DNA of 64,000 nt from Loripinus fragilis (Eukaryota > Mollusca > Bivalvia > Lucinida > Lucinidae): positions 70,381,254-70,445,253 of the forward strand of contig OZ026518.1 of assembly GCA_964019695.1 (NCBI GenBank). The letters run 5' to 3'. Below are positions 21,020 through 31,179 of this stretch, one piece after another (the first letter of the stretch is position 1; each line of letters begins with the position of its first letter). A model generated the notes under the pieces. It did no database searches. It had not been told where the DNA came from and saw nothing but the letters and a program-made list of their open reading frames with translations. The position numbers and the translations under genes are program-made.

Positions 21020-21420
21020 TTTTTAATGTTTTAATGGTGCAATTAATGTGATTTTAATTGAAGCCTATGCAGTAGTAGTATTTGCTGAACCTATTCATAA
21101 TCAGATGCCTTTCACAGTAACTTATGTACCCTTGCAAATCATACTGTCTTCTATTTTTTTACAGAGCAGAGTCTGGCACCAGAAGTATTCCCTGCAATAT
21201 ATGGTACATTACTGGTTTTAATGGGGCAATTCATGTGATTTTAATAGGAGTCTATGCAGTAGAAGTATATGATCTGTGTGAACATGTTCATAATCAGATG
21301 TCTTTCATAGTAACTTATGTACCCTTGCAAATCATACCTGTCTTCTATTTTGTTACAGAGCAAAGTCTGGCACCAGATGTATTCCCTGCAATATATGGTA
21401 CATTACTGAAGAACAGATAG
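21020..21420 (+). repeat. tandem duplication with exon-like block
   Basis: Two copies with a spacing of about 184-193 bp. TTTTAATGGTGCAATTAATG at 21030 is matched by TTTTAATGGGGCAATTCATG near 21216. Each copy continues through a CTATGCAGTAG block, TAACTTATGTACCCTTGCAA, a T-rich tract ending ACAG, then GAGCA(G/A)AGTCTGGCACC and CCTGCAATATATGGTACATT. The T-tract plus ACAG resembles a 3' splice site, and the following ~50 nt is open with SLAP, VFPAIYG in frame. However, the upstream non-coding part is about equally conserved, so a recent duplication explains the similarity without selection on protein. Confidence 0.75.
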
Positions 21421-22165
21421 ACATCTCTTCCTGCCGACTGACCTTCTTTAGAGCCCATCACTATGGGGTTAAGTGTGTTTTTGCTTTAGCTCTGGGTATG
21501 ATGTTGAACTGCATCCGCCGCATCTGGGTTACGAGGATGCCATAGCCTGGGTGGCAGAGCTAGATGGCAGCCATTTACTTACCGATGGTTTGGCATCCTA
21601 GCTATTGTGGCGTGGTGGACGACTCTGTATAAGAACAATGGCAAGGCACACTGCCTGAGTGCGGGAACGGCGGAATCTCTGAGGCTGTAATAGATCTGAG
21701 TTGGGATGTCAGCTAGGACAGGCAATCCCAGAAAAACCTTTCGTTCCAAAACAAACATGGCAGTATCAACAAATGTAGTCACATTTAAATCTGTTTTTGA
21801 TTTACACAGAAGACTAATTTGGTGGAAGATTTCAATGGGCAAAACATTCATGAATGGACATTACAAATACCCATAAGAAACAATCACTAATTTAATTATC
21901 ATGATTTGTCCTTTGAGAATATAACTTCTTTAGGGCACAAATCTGGTCTTAGAAGAAATTTGCTTCTGGATTTTTTTTTCATGTAGCAAACCTGTTGACT
22001 TTGTCAATCAGATATTAGAGTGTTTTTTTTTATGGATCACCTTGTCGCATGATGGGTTATTTTGTATACATTTTGTCATCAGCAGATTTTTTTATAAAAT
22101 ATTTTTTTCAAAAAAAAAAGAAAGAAAAAAAAGATACAAACAAAGTATCAAATTGTTTGGATTCA
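21421..22165. other. no gene seen
   Basis: The first ~300 bp is less AT-rich than its surroundings and includes a 90-codon minus-strand open stretch (21579-21851) with no recognisable domain. The rest is AT-rich, including a purine run of A and G at about 22108-22135. Confidence 0.3.
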
Positions 22166-22169
22166 GTTA

Positions 22170-22680
22170 AGGCCTGAAGCCTGCTCTGGTCTCATTCACT
22201 AGTATAATGTAAAATAATTAATTGTTATCATAGCATCTTGCATAATGTAACAATATGTCGAAACTTTGAGACATCTTTTGAAATCTATGAACTAACTAAA
22301 TTCATAACTGACAATCAGACTGCAGACCTGAATAAGAATCAGTCTGATTTAGGTTTGCAAAACTTTTTTTAAGAATCATTTTTTTAACTCTTACATCATC
22401 GGCTGATAACGTCTGAAGCCTGATCTGGTCTATGCTATTTGCAAAGGTTATCAGTCACTAGATTATGTAAAATAATTAATGGTTGTCATAGCATCTTGCA
22501 TAAAGTAAAAAATTTCAAAACTTTGAGACATTTTTTTAAAACTTTTGAACTAATTTAACTCATAACTGACAACCAGTGCAGACCTAAATAAGGATCAGTC
22601 TGATTTAGGTTTGCAATACTTTTTATAAGAATCTTTTTTTTAACTCCTATGTCATCGGCTGATAATCTTCGCAAACATAT
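22170..22680 (+). repeat. ~245-bp tandem duplication
   Basis: CTGAAGCCTG(C/A)TCTGGTCT begins near 22173 and 22414. Both copies contain ATGTAAAATAATTAAT, CATAGCATCTTGCATAA, AACTTTGAGACAT, CATAACTGACAA, ATCAGTCTGATTTAGGTTTG and CATCGGCTGATAA in order. The GGATCAGTCTGATT-type stem lies inside each copy. Confidence 0.8.
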
Positions 22681-22840
22681 TGTACCCAGATCAGGCCCTA
22701 CAGAATGTTGGGCCTGATATTCTGTTGGGCCTGATCTGTATAACTGTCTGATACTCTGATGGTATATTCCTAAATGATTTTGTTGAAAAAGTTAATTTTT
22801 AAATCAGCAGACAAAATTTCCCAACATGCAAAGATTTAAA
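22655..22840. mobile_element. family S MITE, inverted
   Basis: Overlaps the end of the tandem duplication. Blocks: CATCGGCTGATAATCTTCGC, ACCCAGATCAGGCCC with inverse GGGCCTGATCTG, CTGTCTGATACTCTGATGG, an AAATCAGCAGAC block and CAACATGCAAAGATTTAAA. These are the S blocks in reverse order. Confidence 0.6.
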
Positions 22841-23336
22841 ATCTGTAACAGCTGTTTTTAAAGTCCAAATGCAGACCTAAAAAAAAAGCTCATTAGTTAG
22901 GCCGAAAAGTCAAGGTTGTGAATTGCTTTTGCATGAATCAGCTTCTTTCTGCCATTTGCTGCTGTAAATGAAATGACAGTAAAGATACGGGTATGTCGCC
23001 AATCCAATCTTAAGGGATGCTGCATCAGGGAAATTGAGTGGCTGTGTCAACAGCGGTTTCCATGGCAACCTGTTAATTAGATGAGCAGTTTCTCCAATTA
23101 AGGAGAACATTCTTCATTCTTAAGTTGGACTGGAACAATTTCTGCCATTAGTAATGGAAGTCTTAATTTCTAAGGAGATATTTCTTTAACTGCACTGGCA
23201 TATTCTAGTTGCATGTTGTACCATTCTGGTATGACCAAGTCTGCAGGCCTTGCCAGTCAAATGAAGTCGGTGTCAGAAGATGAGAATAGAACAGCATTTC
23301 TGCTCAACTGTCCTATCATGCAGCACATAACACATG

Positions 23337-23425
23337 GGTGAAAGTTTTCAGGATTATTCCTGAATTCAGGATTTTGAGGCTGACTTTCCACAGAAAGTCA
23401 GCCTCTAAATGCTGAATTAGGGAGA
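23337..23425. mobile_element. family I hairpin MITE, copy 2
   Basis: GAAAGTTTTCAGGATTATTC, then AGGATTTTGAGGCTGACTTT pairing with AAAGTCAGCCTCTAAAT. The stem is better preserved than in the 20.4-kb copy. Confidence 0.75.
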
Positions 23426-23794
23426 TTATAATAGATTTTCTGATTTATTTTCAGTCTGTCTAACGACGTTCAACCATTTAAACTTGAAATTGGGAATATT
23501 TAGTGGGCATACTGCAAGTTTTAAGATTGGAGTTTCGAAAGTTCAGGATTTTGGAAATTTTGAACTTTTACCCATGATAACACCAATTACAACTTTAATT
23601 GGCTCAAATTTCAGGTAACAATAAATTAGCCTTGTGGCAGAAAATTAAAATTTATTTGCTGTAGTGTTTTAGCTCATTTTATGATCAGTGGATGTCTATC
23701 ATCCTCATTGGTCCCTCAAAACTTGTTCAAACAATAGGTCCAGATTAGGGAAATTTGTGAATATTTTCTCATTCATTCATTAAAACATATAATT

Positions 23795-23841
23795 TGGGTG
23801 CTCATAAGAACTTCTCATTGTAATGGTTCTTGTGAGTAGCC
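23795..23841. repeat. family A hairpin, solitary
   Basis: GGGTGCTCATAAGAAC with GTTCTTGTGAGTAGCC, followed by ACAACATATGCATTGGTTGA. Confidence 0.65.
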
Positions 23842-24022
23842 ACAACATATGCATTGGTTGAGAAACGACAATTATAATTCTTAATTATGCACTATTAAAT
23901 GGAGGCTTGTTCAAACTAATTATATCTCATAGACCAAGGTGCCTAGTCTATTTAGTCTTTGTTGTGGGCATGAAGAAACCACAAGTCTTCAGCTCTCCAT
24001 TGGGTAAAGATTTAAGAATCTG

Positions 24023-24258
24023 GCCCCAGATTATAAAACTTTTTTCATGCTCAACTCAACTGAGCACAAAATTTCAACTGCTTATAAAAACTAAAATGAT
24101 GACAAATAAAGCAGTTTCTTGCTTTAAGCCTCTCAGATGTTGTATTTATCATGCTCATAAATGTTAAAATGCCAACAAGTGTTGGCATTTTAACATTTAT
24201 GAGCAGGATAAATTTCGTATTCAGCTGAGTTGAGCATGAAAAAGTTTATAACCTCGGG
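24023..24258. mobile_element. family H MITE, copy 2
   Basis: Ends: TATAAAACTTTTTTCATGCT on the left, AGCATGAAAAAGTTTATAAC on the right. A palindrome AACTCAACTGAGCA lies at the left terminus and CAGCTGAGTTGAGC at the right. Near the right is a perfect stem, AAATGTTAAAATGCCAACA with TGTTGGCATTTTAACATTT. Its internal order is the reverse of copy 3. Confidence 0.85.
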
Positions 24259-24324
24259 ACCTGATCTGACTGTGTTGATGTATAGGTTGGTCTGAGTCTT
24301 CCTTGGGTGCTTTTGTATGATTTT

Positions 24325-24465
24325 TGTTTGTTTGATTTGATTCTTTACGTCCCATGAAGAATCTTTCAGTTAAACAGGGCTGGGTTGAACCAGTACTAAG
24401 CTAGGATAAATATGTCTTGCTCAAGGACCACAACGCAGTGACGCCGTTGAGGCTCTAACCCTTGG
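24325..24465 (-). repeat. SINE I, minus strand, headless
   Basis: Read on the minus strand, the body AACGCAGTG inverse, TCCTTGAGCAAGACATATTT, CTAGCTTAGTACTGGTTCAA and TTTAACTGAAAGATTC ends in an AATCAAATCAAACAAAC tail. The tRNA-like head is eroded beyond the B box, indicating 5' truncation or decay. Confidence 0.8.
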
Positions 24466-24670
24466 CTATTTTCTTGGGTGCACATGCCATATTGTTGGTT
24501 TTATCATGCACAGACTCATTTACAGGAATTTAGTAGCTTTACATGGTCATTTTCCAATTTTGCTCAAAGAACTCAATTCCTGGCAATGGAACAGATTTTT
24601 AGTTTTTAATCTTCATGTCAAAATCAACTGTCTGCATTCTGAATTACATGATTATTTAATTTGATGAAGC

Positions 24671-24910
24671 CAGGTCCCGAGGTTATAAAACTTTTTTCAT
24701 GCTCAACTCAGCTGAGCACGAAATTTACCTTGCTCATAAATGTTAAAACGCCAACATTTGTTGGCATTTTAACATTTATGAGCATGATAAATACATCTGA
24801 GAGACTTATAGCGAGAAACTTCTTTATTTATTGGTATTTTGGTTTTTATAAGCAGTTGAAATTTCGTGCTCAGTTGAGTTGAGCATGAAAATAGTTTTAT
24901 AACCTCGGGG
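24671..24910. mobile_element. family H MITE, copy 3
   Basis: Bounded by CCCGAGGTTATAAAACTTTT and ATAGTTTTATAACCTCGGGG, giving extended inverted ends. AACTCAGCTGAGCAC palindrome at left, CTCAGTTGAGTTGAGC at right. The internal stem with AAATGTTAAAACGCCAACA lies near the left end, opposite to copy 2. Confidence 0.85.
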
Positions 24911-25280
24911 CCTGATATTGTAAGAATTGGAACACATTATCCAGACCAGGCCATGCTATGCCAGAAGTAAGAGCCTGCCATCTGCAGCCCCTCTTATGAT
25001 TCCAGCAACCCCTAATTAACAATAATTCCTGAGTGCAACTGCTGCTCTCTAGGGAAGCTTAGCAGTCCAAGGATATTGAGGAATCTAAAGTGATGATTAT
25101 TGGCTAATGCCCATGGGGAATCTGAAATCACAATGTTATATGCATCAAAGGGCACAGAAAGTTCCCCATTCCCAGTCAATCATAGGGACTCTGCCTGATG
25201 GGCTGTGTAAATAAACTTGAGGTCAGGCAACCATTTACTGGGGTCTTGCAGGGGTTAAGTCTTTTCAAAGTTGTGGATAT

Positions 25281-25535
25281 ACATGGGCCATATCATGAGA
25301 AAACAGTGACTTTGTATAATGTGAACAGCAAAGACACAGATCAGCCTGTGCATCTGTACAGTCTGATCAGCACCTTTGCTATTCGCTTATTGGAAAGGAT
25401 AGCATCTAAACTTGCTTAATGCAAAATTTCAGTATACTAGCTAGCCTCTGTAGCTGAGCAGGTTGGTTTGAGCCTTACTGTCTTAACCCTGAAGACAGTT
25501 TTTTTTAGCGAAACAAGGCCCACATAAATGAGCCA
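25281..25535. mobile_element. family J MITE, inverted orientation
   Basis: Left end ACATGGGCCATATCATGAGA, right end TTTTTAGCGAAACAAGGCCC. Internally a C-type stem (AGATCAGCCTGTGCATCTG with CAGTCTGATCAGC) precedes CTAGCTAGCCTCTGTAGCTG. The internal order is reversed relative to the 28.3-kb copy. Confidence 0.7.
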
Positions 25536-25561
25536 CACCATGAGAAATCCTGTTAATGCAT

Positions 25562-25576
25562 GGTGGGGGGGGGGGG
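25562..25576 (+). repeat. G-tract
   Basis: An interrupted run of G (GGTGGGGGGGGGGGGG) capable in principle of G-quadruplex formation or slippage. Confidence 0.7.
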
Positions 25577-25619
25577 TTAAAAATCATATCATGATTACAT
25601 GTGGTAATAGTCCATTTAA

Positions 25620-25817
25620 GCCAAATGGAATTTACCACTGTTACCAATTGGACTTCCCTTGTAAGGGTTGTTTGGTGATTTTTTTATTTTAAAGTTTGGT
25701 AGAATATTCTATAAGCAAACTGTGGAGACCCTGATCAGACGCTGCATTTTGCGGCATCTGTTCTGGGTCTGCACTGTTTGCCTATGTCCCACAAAAAGGA
25801 GGCTAGGCTTATATGGG
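25620..25817. mobile_element. family T MITE
   Basis: TTAA at 25616-25619 and TTGA at 25818-25821. Contains CAAATGGAATTTACCACTG, TAAGGGTTGTTTGGTGATTT, the B-type stem GGAGACCCTGATCAGACGC with inverse, GTCTGCACTGTTTGCCTATG and GGCTAGGCTTATATGGG. Confidence 0.75.
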
Positions 25818-26417
25818 TTGATAAGTATGGTTATTAAAAGCAAAATGAATGCCCAAAGTTTGGCAGTATTATTTGGGCATGGTTTGCTACTTCATAAGGG
25901 TTTCAATCTAAGTGGATGTTGCTTTTACAGAATACAATTAAATGGCCACATAAATCTTTAAAATATAGTTGTGTCCATTTATTTTGTAAAAAACAAAAAT
26001 GAATGTGTTTCCCATATATGGCCCACATTTCTGCAAAGGGCCTTTTTAGTGTGCTCATGCTCATTTAACTCCTGTGGGAGTCTGGGCCACTTCTTATGTA
26101 AGTTTCTCAATGTGTACATCAAATTAGTTTGATTTATGTGGGGGGTAACCCAGACAGATACCTGAGAAGTGACCTATTTGTACTTAGCATAAATCCTGAA
26201 AACACAGAATATAAAAGTTAATTTTATTTTTTATTGAAATTGGCCTTTCATAAAAAAAGGTCTTCAGTGCCACTTTACTAGGAAAATGATGTTTTTTTTA
26301 TATAAATATTTATCAACTTATCAACCTCAAAACATTTATTTTCAGTTTCCAGATGAAAACATCTCAATTAGACATTTCCTATGCGTACAAGCAACAATGT
26401 TTTGAGCCATGACATGT

Positions 26418-26626
26418 GATTTCCAACAATGTGGCATTTCGATAATTGTAGACTCAGATGTGCCTGTGCAGCCTCCTTTTAAGCTTAGAAACTCCGAATG
26501 ATGTTCGGTCAATAGCATAACACTCATAGAACATTCAAGCAACCAGCAAAGGCTCTGATCAGACCGCACATAGGTGCAGGCTGATCTGAGCTTTTGCTGG
26601 TCGCACATACCACATTGTTGGAAATC
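26418..26626. mobile_element. family W MITE with perfect 17-bp TIR
   Basis: GATTTCCAACAATGTGG at 26418-26434 and CCACATTGTTGGAAATC at 26610-26626 are exact inverse copies. The interior has AAGCAACCAGCAAAGGCTC paired with AGCTTTTGCTGGTCGC around a GATCAG stem. The 97-codon minus-strand open stretch across it is a by-product of the repeat. Confidence 0.8.
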
Positions 26627-26687
26627 TCGCCTCACAGCTTAATTATATATTTTGTGAAAATAACTAGTAAACTGTATATTTTTTATA

Positions 26688-27113
26688 CATGGGCCTTGAT
26701 GGGAGAAAACCTGTCTTAGAGTTTTGTGTCATGGTGAGGCTCAAACCAGCCTGCTCAGCTTTAGAGACCAGCTAGAATGTTGAAAGTTTGCATGTACAGG
26801 AGCTCAGTGGTAGAGTGCTTGACCTGAGACCGAGAGGCCGCGGGTTCGAGCCTCACCGGCGTCACTGCGTTGTGGTCCTTGAGCAAGACATTATCCTAGC
26901 TTAGTACTGGTTCAACCCAGGAAGACCTGTCCCTGTTTAACTGAAAGATTGTTGATGGGGCGTAAAGAATCAAATCTAACAAACTGCTTTCCAGAAAGCG
27001 AACAACAAAGTTGCTGATCAGACTGCGCAACTGCGCAGGCTGATCTGCGCCTTTGTTGTTCGCAGTCAACAAAAATCAGTTTTTCTCCCAGCAAGGCACA
27101 TGGGGCTTTGAAC
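26688..27113. mobile_element. family J MITE interrupted by SINE I
   Basis: The left part, 26688-26796, has ACATGGGCCTTGATGGGAGA and a CAGCTTTAGAGACCAGCTAG block. The right part, 26984-27113, has GCTGATCAGACTGCGC, its inverse GCGCAGGCTGATCTGCGC and the terminal TTTTTCTCCCAGCAAGGC. The intervening bases are a SINE I copy. Confidence 0.75.
26797..26983 (+). repeat. SINE I inserted in family J MITE
   Basis: A box AGCTCAGTGGTAGAG, B box GGGTTCGAGCC, body TTGTGGTCCTTGAGCAAGAC, CTAGCTTAGTACTGGTTCAA and tail AAGAATCAAATCTAACAAA. I could not define a clean target duplication. Confidence 0.85.
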
Positions 27114-27284
27114 TACTTGCCTATGTTCGTATACAGCTGTTTATTTATTATTACTAATTTACTTGTGAGTAGCTGACTTCTTAATGACCTCAAAGTTAAG
27201 TCAGCAAAATATAAAGAGACAGACATGGCTGCAGGAAAGACTCTGCAATAAAAGTTTATTGTTCAAAATTAGTCTGCTGAAACT

Positions 27285-27435
27285 CAACTCTTTGCATGCT
27301 GGCTAATTGTTCATGCTTTTTGTCGTCATCTGCTGACTTATTTCAAAATTAACTTTTTGAAAAAAAATATTTCAGGAACACTATCAGAGTGTCAAACCGT
27401 TTGGATCCAGATCAGGACCGACATTTTCAAAATAT
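27285..27435. mobile_element. family S MITE, truncated
   Basis: CTCTTTGCATGCTGGCTAAT, TTTTTGTCGTCATCTGCTG, AAATTAACTTTTTGAAAAAA and AGAGTGTCAAACCGTTTGGA, ending after ATCAGGACCGACATTTT, so the second half is missing. Confidence 0.65.
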
Positions 27436-27597
27436 TCAACTCCCCTGTCAATGAATTAAATCAATATTTTAGCTCTCATTAGTGGATTTTATTTTCTCAT
27501 TCTTTGGTTTTAATATATTTTTATACCATTTTAATTAATACATACAATCAGGTGGCAAATGATCATAAATTTACCACCTGATACAATACATTTGTTA

Positions 27598-27745
27598 ATT
27601 TTGCATGTTGGCAAATTTTACAGGATTTTTTATTGGCTGCTGTTTTTTTTTTCTAAAATAACATTTTCAAAAAACAATTTTAAGAATACCATCGCAGTGA
27701 AATCCAGATCAGGCCTGATATGTTTTTGCCCTGATCTGGGTCAAG
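27598..27745. mobile_element. family S MITE, diverged
   Basis: ATTTTGCATGTTGGCAAATT, GGCTGCTGTTTTTTTTTTCT-like tract, AACATTTTCAAAAAACAATT and ATCCAGATCAGGCCTGATAT with inverse CCTGATCTGGG. Confidence 0.5.
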
Positions 27746-27849
27746 ATTATTAAATTATTGGAGGATGACCACTGGTATAATATCTATCAAGATTACTTCC
27801 CTTTGACTGTCAAGTATTGCAACTTGGCATTGGCCTGATTACCTCATAC

Positions 27850-28180
27850 CAAAGGTGCTGAGTTGACTGCTTCGGTGTGCAGGCTAATCAGCACTTTTGT
27901 TTTTCATGACTAAAGCAGGTTTTCCCCATTCTCTTCATGGCAACAATAAATGAGCCAATATGGCAGGAAAAAACAAAAAAAAAAGTGGCAAAGCAAACAC
28001 TCATTTTAGCCTGTGCATCCACCCAGTCTGATCAGAGTCTGCTTTATGCTCAGCGGGTAACTAAGGACCCAAACTTTCGTAATGCAGACAGCATAGACTC
28101 TGATCAGACTGAGCTGATGCCTTGGCTGATCTGAGTTTTCATGATGCACAGCCACATTGTTGGTTTTCTCATTTTGTGGC
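27850..28180. repeat. family C/W repeat fragments
   Basis: Contains GCAGGCTAATCAGCACTTTT near 27880, CAGTCTGATCAGAGTCTGC at 28022, and GGCTGATCTGAGTTTTCATG with CCACATTGTTGG near 28125-28155. These match pieces of the W element at 26.4 kb and the C hairpins. Individual boundaries are unclear. Confidence 0.45.
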
Positions 28181-28282
28181 TCAAATGATCTGGATCTACA
28201 CGTTTTTAGAAATGGACACATCCCTTCCAGGATCAGCAGGAGGTTGATCTTGTATATACTGACACAAACGGGTAGCTTAGCA

Positions 28283-28526
28283 ATATGGGCCTCGTCGCGA
28301 GAAAACCTATCTTCGGGGTTTCCGGCAAAGGGAGACTTAAACCAGTCTCCTCAGCTACAGAGACTAGCTAGAAAATTGAAATTTTGCATGTAGCAAGCCC
28401 AGATATGATACTTTTCAATAAATGAATTACAAAGGCCCTGATTAGACTGTGCGAATGCACAGGCTGGTCTGCGCCTTTGCTGTTCGCAAACCCCTGAAGA
28501 CAGGTTTTCTAGCATCGAGGCCCATA
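28283..28526. mobile_element. family J MITE, best copy
   Basis: Termini TATGGGCCTCGTCGCGAGAA and TTCTAGCATCGAGGCCCATA are inverted repeats. Inside are TCGGGGTTTCCGGCAAAGGG, CAGTCTCCTCAGCTACAGAG, AGACTAGCTAG and the stem CTGATTAGACTGTGCG with CAGGCTGGTCTGCGC, then TTTGCTGTTCGCAAACCCC. About 244 bp, non-coding. Confidence 0.8.
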
Positions 28527-28584
28527 TGTGGTTTTGTTGTGTCAAAAATGCTCATTCACTGTATAATATTGGGCCTGCACATAA

Positions 28585-29630
28585 TATACTAAAGGACTTT
28601 GAAAACGCAACACCCAGATTAAATCCTTTATTTCACAAACCCTAAAAAAGTCAGCGAGATAATTATTATTGTATATCCTAGCCTGACCATCTTGTAGTGT
28701 GTCCTAGAAATTTCATGGTTGTAAATTTACTTTAAGGTATTGAACAAGTATCCGTTTTAAGACAGGGGTGGTCGATTCTGAAGGACACAAATTCAGCTGC
28801 AATTTAACACGCGTTAGTTTTGATTCCTGACTCAACGAATTTGCGTCCTTTGCTTCTTTCACGATTGCACATTCATCATTGAGGGATTAGAAATGAATTG
28901 ACAGTTTAGTATGCTCAAAATTACACCCCTTTAAAATTACCGACATACCCCACCCACCCTGATTACTATAGTCTAGCAATAAAATTCAACGTCTTGGGCC
29001 TTTCAAAGTTTCGATTTCTTACGTCCGGTTTTATTGGGAGGGGCTAAGCGCATACATAAAAGACAGATTATTCATAAATTTCGCTTGTATCACCTGTCTT
29101 TTGTATTGTGCAAGTGACGTTAACGTAATTTTTTAAGACGTTCTCGATCACATGACAGCAGATCTCCTGCAACGATTTACATCAAAACGTCTTCCCCATA
29201 TGCTTGTCAGTGTATGTAATCAATATCAGTAATGAAAGCGTGCATAAAGGTAATTGATGGAGATGTTTCTAAAAAGGAGCTAAAATTTATGTTCAAATTT
29301 GACGTTTATTTTCGAAATTTTAAAGTTATTAATTTCTTTTAATTAGAAAAAGTCTATAAACTCTTTTGGTAACATGGCATCTTATACGCCACAGTTTAAA
29401 CATAAAAATAATCAAAAAGCTTCATTTAGTTGTGCAGAAAGGTGCTGGATGCTGTATGTACCCATGTGACGTCATCAGCAGCGTCGCGTGATGGTGCAGT
29501 CAAATTAATGACTGATTCATACCAATTCTGGGCTGCACATTAAAACCTGCGAGTAACTTTTCAATCGCATATACGGTTTGCAAGAAAAGTGCAAAAATAT
29601 GGTGATGCGTTTTCAAAGTCCTCTAGTATA
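28585..29630. mobile_element. family K non-autonomous transposon, copy 1
   Basis: The left end TATACTAAAGGACTTTGAAA then ACGCA is the near inverse of the right end TGCGTTTTCAAAGTCCTCTA then GTATA. Inner symmetry includes TTCACAAACC on the left and GGTTTGCAAGAAAAG on the right. It is 1,046 bp and holds no frame above 60 codons, so it is non-autonomous. The second copy (33524-34360) shares the termini but little of the middle. Confidence 0.8.
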
Positions 29631-29739
29631 TTTTGGTATTTCTTGCAGTCTGCTTTTATGCATCATGCATGCACAGCTATCTTGTGGGCCTAGATGCCTG
29701 GTTTTGGTCTAAGCCATTATCTACTACCATACTTCATGT

Positions 29740-29815
29740 GTCTGAGTAGCAAAGGCTCGGAGGAGACTGCATAGATGCACAGGCTTGTCAGAGTCTTTGC
29801 TGCTAGCCAATGTGC
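29740..29815. repeat. family C hairpin
   Basis: GAGTAGCAAAGGCTCGG with CAGAGTCTTTGCTGCTAGCC, and GAGACTGCATAGATGCACAG inside. Confidence 0.5.
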
Positions 29816-29984
29816 TAAGTGCCAAAATCTTGTGAAATTCTTGTGTAGTATCTTGCCTTAAGCAAGGAAGAAAATGATAAATGTGGTTACGATGACGAAT
29901 ACCTTGTTTAATAGTTGCGGTTTTCAAAAGGTTATTATTAAATACTTGCTTTTGCATATTTTGATACTTGTCTCTTTAATTAAC

Positions 29985-30190
29985 TCTGTCACAGCTGAGT
30001 GACAAATTTTTTTGTCGTCTGCTGATAGCCTTTGCAAACAGTTTGGATCCAGATCAGGACCGACTGATTGTCAGTCCTGATCTGTATCCAAACTGTTTGG
30101 CAGTCTGATACTGTTCCATCAAGAATTTTGGAACAAAATCAGCTGACAAGAAAAAAACATGTAAAATGACCTATCATGCATAGTGATAAG
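29985..30190. mobile_element. family S MITE
   Basis: Order: TTTTTTTGTCGTCTGCTGAT, AGCCTTTGCAAACAGTTTGG, the stem TCCAGATCAGGACCGACT with inverse CAGTCCTGATCTG, AAACTGTTTGGCAGTCTGAT, AAATCAGCTGACAAG, and AAACATGTAAAATGACC. Confidence 0.75.
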
Positions 30191-30331
30191 GTTCATTATT
30201 ACTCTTATCCATCAGGGTAATTAAATCTGACTAATTAAGAAACGTCTTGAAAAAATATAACACTATCTACCAGTGCTTGAAGGCTGATTACCAGGTGCTG
30301 GTTAAAATGATTCATTAACTGTTAATAGCTA

Positions 30332-30384
30332 GTGAAGGCCAGATCAGACTGCTCCTAATGGAGCAGTCTGATCTGGGTCTGCAC
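30332..30384. repeat. family B hairpin
   Basis: CAGATCAGACTGCTCC and GGAGCAGTCTGATCTG are perfect 16-bp arms around a TAAT loop. Confidence 0.8.
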
Positions 30385-30709
30385 AGATTGTTTGGGTCTT
30401 ATCCCTACGAAGTGATAGAAATACTTATAATTTTTGGCATGCTGAGTAATTTTCATGCTTTTTCTTGCTCATTGATTTTTTAAAAAAAAACAATAGACTT
30501 TTAAAACAAGGAATCATGTGATACTCTTATCTCTCTCTATGTTCATCATGCTCATGGAATGGACTCTCTTAATTTTCATTCTAATTCCTTAATCAGAACA
30601 ACTTTGCAAAGTTTTTCAAGACTGTTGAGGCAGCTTGTTACTTTAGTTTGAATTCAGCTATCATTGGTTAATTCTTTCAAACAATGGTTCTTCGTTGGAG
30701 AGGGAGCAT

Positions 30710-31012
30710 GCACGGATCCAGAAATTTTTTTCAGAGGGGGTCCAACTTGGACAACTTTTTATTTTAGTTGACGGGTGGATCCAAATACCACTAAAATCAG
30801 GCCATCATTGGCTCTCCAGCGAAACACCATTTACATGTAAATGGCGTTTCACTGGCTTGCCAATGATGGCCCAACATTGAATGATGGCTTGGTAGCTTTG
30901 TGATTTTTCAGGGGATCCAGAACAGTGCGGAGCGGAACCCTATATTTTTGCGATTTTTCAAGGGGGAGGGGGGGGGGGGTATGGACCCGTTTCCCCGCCT
31001 CTGGATCCGCGC
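30710..31012. mobile_element. family L repeat containing family M hairpin
   Basis: The outer ends GCACGGATCCAGAAA and CTCTGGATCCGCGC are inverted. G-rich blocks (CAGAGGGGGTCC, then a long GGGGGAGGGGGGGG run at about 30963) follow each end. Nested at 30800-30871 is a ~36-bp-arm stem: GGCCATCATTGGC with GCCAATGATGGCC, and ACCATTTACATGTAAATGGC at the apex. Confidence 0.7.
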
Positions 31013-31179
31013 GTGGGGAGGGGGTGATTGATTTAGAAGCACAAATGAATAGTATAAATTGGTTTTCTCATGATGGGGATCATTGCAACTTTGACCTAGA
31101 TAGTTTGTAGGTTAAAGCTTCTTAATAAATATAAACTTTAAATAGGTGCTGATGTAATGCAGTAAAATTGTTTATAATA

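Noticed and set aside
21124..21420. 98-codon gene spanning both duplicate copies
   Set aside because: The two copies are read in different frames within this stretch, which would not be expected of a duplicated protein repeat.
26342..26635. 97-codon minus-strand open stretch
   Set aside because: It spans the family W MITE including both TIRs; no domain is visible.
29100..29480. Promoter with GTGACGT-type (CRE-like) motifs inside family K
   Set aside because: Isolated short matches to a common motif with no adjacent gene; not supported.
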